Of a DNA stretch of 64,000 nt, positions 30,578 to 40,818 are shown piece by piece. Both the position numbers and the translations under genes were made by a program. The DNA lies in NCBI GenBank assembly GCA_009602735.1, contig WELA01012513.1:281578-345577 (forward strand), read 5' to 3'. The notes below the pieces were generated by a model. That model was not told the DNA's origin, ran no database searches, and saw only the letters and a list, made by a program, of their open reading frames with translations. Each line of letters starts with the position of its first letter. The first letter of the stretch is position 1. This DNA is from Mesotaenium endlicherianum. Taxonomy: Eukaryota > Streptophyta > Zygnematophyceae > Zygnematales > Mesotaeniaceae.

Positions 30578-33540
30578 TACTTCATGACATATTTAGATGA
30601 TCGACGGACAAAGCGAGCGTCTAAAATCTCCTTGACCTCATATTCCTCAAGGTCACCATCCCGGACAGCGGGGTCCGATCCCGGTTGGACAGGTAACCGA
30701 CTTGTGAACAATGTGTCACCTTTAATGTATGGTTCGAGGAAGGAGACATTAAAGACCGGGTGACCCTTGTATTCTGCTGACATGTTCAGTTTGTAAGCAT
30801 TCTGACCGACACGGCGCACCACCAAATATGGACCGTCCCAGACAGGACCAAGCTTTATCTAGACCACACGAGGTAGGTACAGGTGCTGAGAATGCAATTT
30901 GACCAAATTGCCCTTAGTAAATATCAATTCACGACGCTGCTGATTAGCGTATTTTTGTTGGTTTTCCTGGACTTTGTGCAGGTTCTGTTGGACTTCTGAC
31001 AGGGTGTCAGCAAACCCCTGAGTTACCCGGAGGGAGACCGGATTGTCAATCCCTTCAAGGTGAGTTAAAGACTCCCTTAGTAAAATTGGAGGGAGACCGG
31101 ATTGACAATTCCTTCAGGGTGAGTTAAAGACTCCTCTACTACATCTAAAAGAGACTTAGGGACTTTGCCCAGACTCAGTTCAAAAGGAGTTTTGCCCGTT
31201 GACGCGTGCACCGCACTGTTGACCGCAGACTGGATTTGAGGCAACAGTCATCCCAATTGTCTTGTTCTTGGATAACCTATGCTCTCAGCACCTCTTGCAG
31301 AACTGGGTTAATTCTTTCAGTCTGCCCATCAGTCTGAGGGTGGTTTGCCGTGCTGAGTAGCTGTTTGACTCCCATTAACCCCATCAAAGCTCTCAGAATT
31401 TAGAGGTAAATTTTGAGTCTCCGTCTGAGATGATATTAGAGGGTAGCCCATGGTGGCATACTACTTGGTTGTAGAACCATCTCGCTGTTTCGAGCGCAAT
31501 TACTTTGACAATTGTGGGGTAAAAAATGACCATTTTTGTCAGTTTATCCACAACTACCAGTATCGAATCATGCCCATTGGCAATTCGTGGCAGTGTTACC
31601 ACCCAGTCCATGGATGTAGTTTCCCAGCGGCCAGCTGGGATGGGCAGCGGTCGGAAGAGGCCCCCCGGTGGTGTGTGCCTAGATTTATTCTTTTGACATT
31701 GGTCACAGGATTTAACGTATTTTAAGACCTTCCGAGGAAACCCATCCCAATGATAATGATTTGCCAGTTTGCCAACAGTTTTGGCCTGCCCCAAATGCCC
31801 ACCCGGTAAACTGTGATGTGCTTGACTCAGTAAAAGGGACCTTATTTTCAAGTTATGAGGAATGACCAGCTTCTGCCTGCCTGAAGTGGTTATAGTCACC
31901 CAGACTCACCCTTAAGCCTATACCCGAGTACAGTAGCAGGAGACACACCATTAGTGGGGCTAACCTTAAATTTTGGGTCAAAAAAGTAGGCTTTCCTAAG
32001 TTGTTCAAGGAAGGACTTCTTCACTTTTAGTGAAGTGAGTGCACGAAGGACTTTATCTACAGCATGCTGACTAAAGTTCCTTTCTTGCAAGTCAGGTCTT
32101 CTAGAGAGTGCATCAACAGGATTCAACTTCCCTGGTTTGTCGTCAATCTGGACTTGAAACTGCTCCAGCATCTGGCTCCGGCGATTCTCCCTCCTGGACA
32201 GCTTGGACTTCTTCTGAAAGTGAGACAGACCTAGATGATCAGTAATCATCTTAGAAGTTTTACCATGTGAGTATGCTCTCCACTGTTTGAGTACATAAAT
32301 GATAGCTAGCAGCTCTTTATCATGCACTGAGTAATTAATCTCCGCTGATTAAATTTCATAGACTCATACAACACAGGATGCCACTCCTGCCGTACCTTAC
32401 CATCCTTTGTGGTTTTCTCAACAGGCTGCAACAAAATAGCACCCATGGCAAAGTCAAAGGCATCAGTAACCACCTGCACCGGTTTGCTGAGGTCATACAC
32501 GGCTAGCACTGGGGCAGAACATAGGGCATCTTTAAGGGTCTGGAAGGCAGCCTGCTATTCTTCCCCCCACGCATACCCTATGTCTTTCTTAGTAAGGTCA
32601 GTCAATGTACTAGCCTTTGTGGAATAATTCTCGATAAATCTCCTATAGTAGTTAGCCAACCCAAGGAAGGATCTAACTTCAGAGACAGACTCAGGTACTG
32701 GCCAGTCCCTTATGGTCTGGACTTTCTTAGGATCCACACTGATGCCCTCTTTATTGACAATGTGGCCTGAGAATTCAATACTGTCTTTAAAGAAATCACA
32801 CTTGCTCATTTTAGCATATAAGTGATTCGTTCTGAGAGTGTCCAGGACTGTCTTTAAGTGTTCAGCGTGCTGAGCTTCATCCTTAGAGAAAATTGATATC
32901 ATCCACGAAAACTTGCACAAACTTATCCAAATAAGGTCTGAAAATGTCATTCATAGCACCCATGAAGGTGGCAGGAGCATTAGTCAATCCAAATGGCATG
33001 ACGTTGAACTCATAGTGTCCATAACGTGTACGGAAGGCAGTCTTGTGTTCATCCCCCTCAGCAATTCTGATTTGATGATAACCACTCTTGAGATCTATCG
33101 TACTGAACACCTTAGCACCAGACAGGGTATCAAGCAAGTCCTCGATCCTGAGTAAAGCATACTTGTTCTTTACCGTAATTCTGTTCAAGGCTCTGTAATC
33201 CACACACATCCGCATACTGCCATCCTTTTTCTTCTCAAATAGGATGGGTGCGCCGTAAGGTGATTTACTGGGAGAAATATAACCATTTTCCTCAAGCTCT
33301 GCAATCTGTGTTTTCAACTCCTCGCTCTCCACATAAGACAAGCCATACGTGCGTTGCCAAGGTGGCTGACTCCCAGGTAATAGATCAATCCTATGATCTA
33401 CTTCCCTCTTAGGGAAGAGTCCTGGAGGCATACTAAATACATCAGTGTACTGAGCAACAATTTTTGCAGCAGTAGGGTGCTCCGGAGGGCTTACCTTTTT
33501 CTCAACCACTTCTTCAAGTTGAGGAGGTACCTCTCTTAGC
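30578..33540 (-). pseudogene. RT, RNase H, integrase and chromodomain of the outer element
   Basis: On the minus strand, RT runs about 33540-32560 with [40 protein letters not shown] and active site VFVDDI, the frame shifting right after it. RNase H is at about 32509-31900. Integrase (CDQCQKNKSRHTPPGG, MDWVVTLP) is at about 31899-31150, with frameshifts and a small tandem duplication. The chromodomain (YEVKEILDARFVRRSSKYVM) is cut off at 30578 by element C. A stop, several frameshifts and one N (33553) mark it as non-functional. Confidence 0.9.
31029..31136. repeat. Short tandem duplication in outer-element pol
   Basis: GAGGGAGACCGGATTGTCAA to GAGTTAAAGACTCC is present twice, about 59 bases apart (31029-31075 and 31088-31135), with a few differences. 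Elements A and C have a single copy, so it arose after insertion. Confidence 0.8.
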
Positions 33541-33589
33541 AGCAGACAGAACNTAGCAGCAGAGAGAACACTCTGTCTTCCTTCTGGTT

Positions 33590-34243
33590 CTAGCTTTTGA
33601 CGAACTCCATTGCATTCAGCAACTTGCATCCTTCTCGAAGCCTCTTCTTTTCCTTCATTTGCCATCCAAACAGGACAAGAGGAAGAGCACTGGTGGGTGC
33701 CAATTCAGTCTGCCCATCACTGGCTCCTCTCACTTTAACTGTACCTCTGCTCCAACACATTTCAGCTAGATGTCTATTAAGCCAGGACCTGCCTAGCACG
33801 AGATCGTAAAAGCCAGTGTTGAGTACCTCAAATGTAAGCGTTTCAGTTAGAACTGCAATGCCAGAACCTAACTGGACCTCAATAGGCTTGGTTATAACTC
33901 CTCCCGGGATACTTGAGGCATCTCCAAGGAATATTTTTCTATTCCCTTGGGTGACAGTAGGCAGCCTTAGCCGCTTAACTAAGTCCTTGTGGATAAAAGT
34001 ATGTGACGCCCCTCCGTCAACAAATGCCCTCACTTTCCTACCTGCAATCATGCAATGCAGTAGGATAGAGGGGACTATCTTTACCTGACTTTCGCATTGT
34101 TCTCCTGACGTAGCAAAGAAATGTTGGACATCAGGTGGAACAAGAGCATCCAGAGTGTGCACTCTCTGGACGTCTATATTGCTGATGGTCTCCTTTATCT
34201 GGTTGTCAGGCATGCATAGTGAATCCAGTTCAGCAGGACCCAT
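33590..34243 (-). pseudogene. Aspartic protease region of the outer element
   Basis: An open frame between gag and RT. The protease signature is AFVDGGASHTFIHKDLVKRL, with D-G-G where retroviral proteases have D-S/T-G, followed by the hydrophobic LVLGRSWL block. It would cleave the Gag-Pol polyprotein. Element A has lost this part entirely, and element C too, so this is the only protease in the nest. Confidence 0.85.
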
Positions 34244-34311
34244 AATACCTGCTACGAGGGCAGCTAGTGACGACTCACTATCTCTAGCATCCTCACAGTC
34301 AGTAGACTGGA

Positions 34312-35781
34312 TTACTGACTGTTGTTGTCTTTTAAAGGCTGGTCTTTTCTCTCGACCTTAGGGAGGTGCTTGACTTGACACTGCTCTCTGAAGTGACCTG
34401 GCTGCTGGCAATGAAAGCAAATCGATTTTGCTGAGGCTGGTCTCGGCTTAGTCCTACCACCACCCCTTCCATAGTCACCTCGAGAGGAACCACCTCTTCC
34501 TCTAGACTGAATAGCATTGTACTCATACTCATATTCAACATTCTGCTTATCCTCAGCCTGGTCTCCTTCAATTGCATTGTAGGAACCATGGGGCTTTTTG
34601 ACAATCTTAGACACCAAAGCATTACTCTGGCGCTTGTGATTGAACTGCTGCTGATCCCAAGCGTCAGCATCCTGGATCAAGTCAGCCAGTTTCTCATACT
34701 TCTTCTCAACAAAATGACCAGAGACTTCGAATTTCAAGCCATACCTAAAGTATGCTATCCTATACCTAGCTGGCAAGTCTAATCATGTTCTCCTGGAACT
34801 TTTGAGCAAACTCAGCAACTGAAGTGGTCTGCTTCAGTGTCAGGGAGATCATCGCATAGATAGCTTTCTCCTGCTGGTTGATGACATCAAACTTCTCATG
34901 CAATTTCTCGTCAAACTCTCCCCACGTAGGGTCACCGAGTTGCCGAGCCTTACGCTCTTCTTTCCAGTAAAGCCACCAGTCTGCGGCACTGCCTTTTAGT
35001 AGCGCACCGGTGTGCCTGACCTTCTCGTAATCTTGCAGTTCTGGGTAGTTCTCCAGCCACTGCTCAACATCCGCGAGAAACTTGATCAGGTAATATTTTC
35101 TGTTTCCCTCAGGATCATAGTCCTGGGGAGGTTTCGGCTTGGGCTTACTAGGCCCTCGGCCACCACCACTAGTGGTTTGAGATCCCAGTTGGTCTCTGTT
35201 CCGCAGTAGGGACATTATGATTCTTTTGTCCTCCTGTTGGGACTGATACATGGTCGCCATTTGCGACTGCATCTAAACGAACAATGCTCCCAAGTCTACA
35301 CTTTGGGGTGGTAGTCTAGCAAATGCAGCAGCAGCATTGGCATCTACTCGCTGAGTAGTGTCCTCAACAGTCCCTCTCGCTCCTGCAGCAGCAATTCTTG
35401 CCGCATTCAGCCGGTCACGTATTTGACCTAGGGCACATTGAGTTGTACAGCAGGAGGTGGGTTCGGAACATTGGCCCTTGATGCGATTCGTTCCTCGACA
35501 GTGCGCTCGTCCGCTGGCTGTCCTTCCCTCCGTTTTGTATCTTCAGCAGCCTTTGCTAATCGTTCAACTTCTAATCTGGCTCTTTCCTCCTCAGTTTGCT
35601 GTGCTGCGACTGCGGCAATAGCAGCTGCCTTATTTGCAGCCACTCTAGCTGCAGTATCTGCCACTGCTTCAGAATAGGTACGGTTTCCCGCTACATAGCT
35701 TTCAGCCCGATTTCGGACATTCTCGTTATCTTGGTTCTCCATGTCTCGGGAGTTGCTAGTTTGAGACCTTGTTCTTACCAT
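34312..35781 (-). pseudogene. gag of the outer element (broken)
   Basis: It starts MVRTRSQTSNSRDM at 35781, again with ATG in a donor-like context (ATG|GTAAGA). It has an Ala/Glu-rich coiled coil, then a 1-base deletion near 35433 and a Gln-to-TAG change near 35274. The capsid-like part (GSAADWWLYWKEERKARQLG, WGEFDEKLHEKF) follows. After another break comes an RGG-like basic linker and a zinc knuckle CFHCQQPGHFREQC (CX2CX4HX4C), the nucleocapsid signature. It is the most complete gag in the window. Confidence 0.9.
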
Positions 35782-35801
35782 ACAAAGAAGACTGTGATAA
35801 C

Positions 35802-35815
35802 TGCTCCAATACCAC
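35802..35815 (-). other. Primer-binding site of the outer element
   Basis: Minus strand GTGGTATTGGAGCA directly inside the 5' LTR. It matches the initiator tRNA-Met type PBS core (TGGTAT..GAGC) and agrees with the PBS of element A apart from the middle bases. Confidence 0.75.
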
Positions 35816-36534
35816 TGAAATGAATCAACTTACTAAAAAGGCGATTAACAATTAATAAAGATCTTTATATCAGCAAGTAATCTTATGGTATTTTCCGTTA
35901 ACTGGTTAAACGGCAACAGACAACACACTAGCAGTGGACAATACTCGTAAGTCAAATGCGAGTAAACTAGCATCAATAATGCAATCAGTAAACTCACACA
36001 TAAGCAAGGCTAGGAGACAGTGCGTATCAATGGCTTCTCGCCTTGGATTCAGATCTCACAGTAAGTAGTACAAGAGAGTTGGCCTCGTTTCCAAATGCCG
36101 AACTCAAGAGCAATACCTAGCATATGTACATGGAATGAGTTTACTGTTCAACGGCCAGTGCGATGGCACCGCCTACCCGGGAGTAAACCGCGTTGATGGG
36201 ACCTCGGTTAACCAAATCCACCGCCATCTCCCATCATCCCGAATCGCCATCCATCCTAAGGATGTCATCTGGCCATTCATCTAGCACACCACACTTAAAT
36301 GCATATCTAGGCAGTTTGCTTCTACTGAGTGCGGAAGTCAGTTGGCTGTTAAGGAATGTGTCAGCAAGCTGACCTATGTTCACTTCAGCGTGCTGCTTTC
36401 GGCTGAGTCATTATACTGATCATTAGTTAAAGTCCAGCCCACTGAAACATTTACTAAAGTCTAGCAAACTTAACATAATGAACTTATTTCATTCACATAA
36501 ATACTATATCAACCAATATAATGATACACTACAG
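35816..36534 (-). repeat. 5' LTR of the outer element
   Basis: 719 bp in minus orientation, TGAAATGAATCAAC...GATACACTACA. The distal end has changed from the family GATTCATTACA. The right flank GTTGT (36535-36539) pairs with ATTGT at 17632-17636. Confidence 0.9.
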
Positions 36535-37991
36535 TTGTCCACGAAATAAATGAAATACTACACATATTCAAAAAATTGATTATGTATACATTGAAGTGAA
36601 CATTTGGAAATATCTTTGCTAGAACTTATTGATTTCAAGGCAGATAATTACAATATGCATGTTGCGAGTGACAAGCATGGACGGTCTGACATGCGCGACG
36701 GAAGTCGCGGCGAGTCAAAGTATGGTACGAAGACCCGTTGGCTAAAGAAGACCAAGTTATGCCGATCTCGAAAGGCGAGCCAGCCACGCAAGACTCCAAC
36801 AGAGCAGCAGAAAGCTCAGTGACACAAGTGTGAGTCTCGAGCCAAAATGTCATCAAAATTGCATGTGCAGCTTGGAGGGAAACACAAGTATGCACAATAT
36901 TGGAGTCCGATTTGCGAAGAAAAATGATAGAACGTGAATGAAGAGCGCGAAGAAGAAGAACGTCATCCTCTTGGCAATCAGGATCCGGAAAGCCACGCTT
37001 CTGCCGAGCGTATTCAAAATTTCAGTTTCTTTTTCATTCCAAATTTGTAGATAAATCTAGTCCTACGAAGTATCCTAGACAAGATTCAACTCCTTGAGAG
37101 GTTAATGTTTGCATATTTCACCTGTTAGAGGACTTTTGGACAAAAACTAGAATAAACATCAGAGTGCATGAGTAACGTATAAGATGAGTTGTTGGTTAGT
37201 TTTCAAGTTCTCATAAGTCCTTTCTGTAAGATGCAAGTGCTATGATTGAGATCTCAGTGAAAAATTGAGAAAGATATGTATACAATAGAATACTGATAAG
37301 CAAAACTAAGGGCAGAGAAGCTCTGGCCAACTAGCAACAAGTTATTGCAGATTTTAAAGTTTAACAAGTTTGTTTTTCATATGAACAATAAAGCGAAAGC
37401 CTGAAAACATAACAATCTTTGACTCCTGTCAATCCTAGCACAATTTGCAATTCATGCACGCAAACTACAAATTGTGAGCTCGTCAACATGGACAAAAAGC
37501 GAGCCTAGAAATACTCAATATTGCACTACTTCTGAAAACATATGTTCACTTGGTTGTGGCATGAACATTGGAAATTGGACAGTGTATGAATTTCATCAGC
37601 CAACCCTTAACACTAGATGGCCCGGTGTACTCTATAGGGTGCATATGACATATTTGGACGCATTTAGAGACCCCTGTTGGTTTCGGCTACTATTTATGCA
37701 TATTTGTTCATTTTCTACAATATTTATCTTAAGCGATCACATGTGCCATAGGCTGTGCGATTATATCAACAACTATAACCTGCGAGTACGGACGAAGTTA
37801 CAAGTGAAACTGTGACATCGAAAGTAGTGAAAATTATTGGAATCGAAAGTGCGAATAGAGCACATTTGCGAGAATTAGCAACAACACAGCCTTCTTTTTC
37901 GTCAAAGTTCTTGCTCCGTCTGCCATGGATAACGACAAAAATTCTCAAGGTCAGTTTCTAAGGTTGTTCATCCATATTTCTGCTATTTTCT
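36535..37991. other. Intergenic, AT-rich
   Basis: Low-GC sequence with scattered short frames and no family resemblance. I see no gene or repeat that I can support. Confidence 0.5.
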
Positions 37992-38950
37992 TTGGTCGTC
38001 GCTGAGCATATGAGCAGTTTTGGAGACAATTGCGAGGAGTTTATGTTGAGAGGAGAGATCCTAGAGAAGAAAGAGGGAAAGAAAGGAGAGTTACTCTACG
38101 AAGTCTTGTCTGCGTTTCATCGTAAGAAGATAGTGTTTACTGCAGACTTTGTAGAGGTCCACTTGAGGCCATTTGATTTGTTTGAAGAAGTGATTGTGCT
38201 TGGAGTGTTTAAAGAGATATTGGCCGAAGTGCAAACCTCACAATCTACACAACCTACTCTAAAGCAGCCCATACAACCTATGTTACTAAACTTTGACCAG
38301 CCTTCTGACACGAATATTGAGTCTGATACTCAGCCTTTTCGTCAAATCGAGAAGAGGAAGAGGGGTCGGCCATTCAAGTCTAATAAGATAGCTGCTCCTG
38401 CCCAAAGGAGCAAGAACATAACAAGTGGCAACAGATAGGCTAAAGAAGGACAAGTCTAAGATCCTTGATTCTAAGTTTGATGCCAGTGCCAGTGAAGACA
38501 ACAGCACCTCCAAAGAAGAGGAGGAGCACACATTGCCCCTGAGCATGCAAAAAGACACGGAGGCAAGTGGAGATCCTCAACCAGAGAAGTGGAATTGGAA
38601 GCTGCCAGCACCTGGTGAAACCTACAACGACATGCTGTTGAAGCCTTCTACAGATCATCATCATGGTCTTCAAGGCATAACAGACAAGATCTTCAGAGGC
38701 TTGTCTCCTTTTGGAGTTCTTTGTGTGTTTATGCCCATATGTTTTTTTGAGGAATTAGCAAGAGAGACAAATGCATATGCTGTAGAACATGGTGCTAGAG
38801 GTTGGGTGCTTTGTGCTACCACTAAGATTGTTATCTTTCATGATTCGTGCATGGCTATGGGCCTGCATGCTCTTCCTAGTCTCAAGTAATTTCAAGTGTA
38901 CCACCCTAATAGAGCCATAGATGGGCTAGATGTAGGACCCAAGAAGGATG
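37992..38950 (+). pseudogene. piggyBac-like transposase remnant (N-terminal part)
   Basis: Two overlapping plus-strand frames joined by a frameshift near 38430. The first (37992-38438) is charged and contains an AT-hook-like KRKRGRP. The second (to 38889) contains FMPICFFEELARETNAYA and, about 25 residues on, MAMGLHALPSLK before a stop. This matches the opening of the piggyBac DDE domain, where FFTDEL-x-ELIVEETNRYA-like sequence is followed by an LMG-x-x-x-LPSL block. The catalytic aspartates further on are missing. I found no convincing TTAA-flanked terminal repeats. It could instead be a domesticated-transposase fragment, but the stop and frameshift favour a relic. Confidence 0.55.
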
Positions 38951-39754
38951 TTAGGCAAAAGTAGAGATTTCGACGATTTTGTAAGACGCGCGTATATTCT
39001 CCTATTCTTCATGTTTGATGGCGTGTGTAGTATGGAGCATATGCCGTGTGTATGTGAGCGTTACTGATGCTTGCATTAACAGTTCAATTTGAATGTTCAT
39101 TACAATGATATATAAGCATTATTACATGTGCTGCAAGGGCAAAAAATGTTTATAACCATTATCAATTCATTTCTTAAATTTAAAAACTATACAAAATACG
39201 AGTGGGAAGGCAAGAGAGCATTAGTGATGTTCATGAAATGTCATGATCAAAAATATAATGACCAATTCACAAAGAGTGTCTACTTACTTCACACTATTCG
39301 AGATCAAAATGCACCCGACAAAAAAAGGCGCTCTTATGTGGGTGCATGGCCTTGGAAATTTGTAACTTATTCAATACTTGTCCCATCAATCCAAGAATTA
39401 AGGTACTCACTCATGATATGGTAAGGCACCTATTATCTAAATCCCAGGCCCTCAAGTCTTGGCATTTATGATATACAATGCCTCAAAGTTGGAGAAATAT
39501 TGCGCGCATATTTTAGCAAAATAAAGGGGCAGTTAAATCATTAATAATGTTAATAATTAAATACAAAATCAGAAACCTTATGATATGTACTTCTCGAAAC
39601 TTTGACTCATGGCCTCATCGGAGTAGTATTGTGAGCTACATAAATTCCCAAACATGTGCTCAAAATGCACCCAAAAATGCACGATACATCGGGCCATCTA
39701 GTGATATGAGGGAGCGAGCAAAAGTCAATTGTTTATGGAATCGAGGAGTGGTAG
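38951..39754. other. Intergenic
   Basis: AT-rich. One frame of 98 codons (39128-39424) shows no recognisable family. Nothing else that I can support. Confidence 0.45.
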
Positions 39755-40265
39755 TGTAGTGATACGAACAAAAAGGTAACTTGAGGTACTTTAATCGCGC
39801 GCCAATTGGACTTATACTATTCAAACCAACACATTTGGGTCACATTCGGTCCACGTGACGTGTCGCACGCGCCGCAACTGGCCACGTGGCGAATCGCTAC
39901 ACTTCTCTTACCTACACGTGTGCACGTCCCGGGCACTTATGCCGCGGCGGCGCAAGGGACATTGTTTCGGGATAGTGTCCTTTATTTGTACGATCCAAAG
40001 ATCGCCATAAGGTCATACTATTGACCACTGCCACACCCTGAGCATTTTCGTGCTCACTAGGATTTGAACCCTAGTATCTTGAACACGGTTGCGTGTGTTT
40101 GCACTTCAATACCATTGGAGCGATACAAACAAAAAGGTAACTCGAGGTACTTTGATCGCGCGCCAATAGTCTTATACACTTTAAACCGGCACTTTTCGGT
40201 CACATTCGGTCGCCCCACGTGACGGGTCGCACTCGTCGCAACCAACCAGGTGGTGGATTGCTATA
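39755..40265 (-). mobile_element. TRIM-type mini-retrotransposon, minus copy
   Basis: 511 bp with terminal direct repeats 39755-39901 and 40116-40265 (about 150 bp each), flanked by perfect 5-bp duplications GGTAG (39750-39754 and 40266-40270). On the minus strand the 5' LTR is followed by a PBS-like ATGGTATTGAAG, and the 3' LTR is preceded by the purine-rich GGTAAGAGAAG. The internal 214 bp has no coding capacity, so it depends on proteins from another element. LTR ends are TGTAGCGAT...ATCACTACA, a long inverted repeat. Confidence 0.85.
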
Positions 40266-40343
40266 GGTAGGACATACCATCTTTGGGAGCCTACACAAGG
40301 GGAAAACACGAAAGTCAAGCAAAAGTTGAGATATTTGAACTAA

Positions 40344-40818
40344 TGTAACGATCCGCCGCGTGGCCGGATGCGACGCGTGCGACACGTCGCGTGGAGCGAT
40401 AGAAGTGTCGGTTTGAATTGTATAATCACAATTTGCGCGCAATCTAAGTACCTCGAGTTACCTTTTCGTTCGTATCGCTATATTGGTATCGGAGCCCGAA
40501 CGTACGCAACCGTGTTCAAGAGACAAGGGTTCAAATCCCGCGGGGTGCGAAACTTATCGATAGTACGATCGTACGGCAATCTATAGATTGTGTGAAGAAA
40601 GCTTACTATTCCAAAGCAACGTCCCTTGCGTTGCCGGAGCTTGAGTGTTCAGGACATGCACACTTTTAGGTGGGAGGAGTGTAACGATTCGCCGCGTGGC
40701 CAGATGCGGCCCGTGCGACACGTCACGTGGAGCGATAGAAGTGTCAGTTTAATTTGTATAAGTACAATTGGCGCGCGATCTAAGTACCTCAAGTTACCTA
40801 TTTGTTCGTATCGTTACA
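40344..40818 (+). mobile_element. TRIM-type mini-retrotransposon, plus copy
   Basis: 475 bp with 139-bp LTRs at 40344-40482 and 40680-40818 (TGTAACGAT...ATCGTTACA). The 5' LTR is followed by the PBS TTGGTATCGGAGC (initiator tRNA-Met type). The 3' LTR is preceded by the PPT GGTGGGAGGAG. The internal segment has no open frame of note but carries GGTTCAAATCC, a tRNA-like B-box word also kept in the minus copy. The flanks ACTAA and GCTAC agree at only three of five positions, so the target duplication is decayed. Confidence 0.82.

Larger units (their letters stand above)
17637..36534 (-). mobile_element. Outer Ty3/gypsy chromovirus-like element, nested and interrupted
   Basis: An old minus-strand LTR retrotransposon whose two LTRs are 35816-36534 (5') and 17637-18355 (3'). 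The flanks are ATTGT (17632-17636) and GTTGT (36535-36539), a 5-bp target duplication with one change. In element sense it runs PBS, gag, protease, RT, RNase H, integrase and chromodomain down to 30578. It is then broken by plus-strand element C, resumes as an ORF3 piece at 26255-26070, is broken again by plus-strand element A, and ends with the ORF3 tail (18587-18356) and the 3' LTR. Removing A plus one copy of GTTGG restores continuous sequence across 18587/26070. All coding regions carry stops and frameshifts. Confidence 0.85.

Noticed and set aside
26250-30582. Target-site duplication for element C
   Set aside because: The left end is a truncation inside pol, so no duplication can exist there. 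TACTT on the right has no partner at 26255.
40528-40545. A possible tRNA gene around GGTTCAAATCC in the TRIM
   Set aside because: No acceptor stem, D-arm or anticodon arm can be built around it, and it lies between a PBS and a PPT. Kept only as a B-box-like word.
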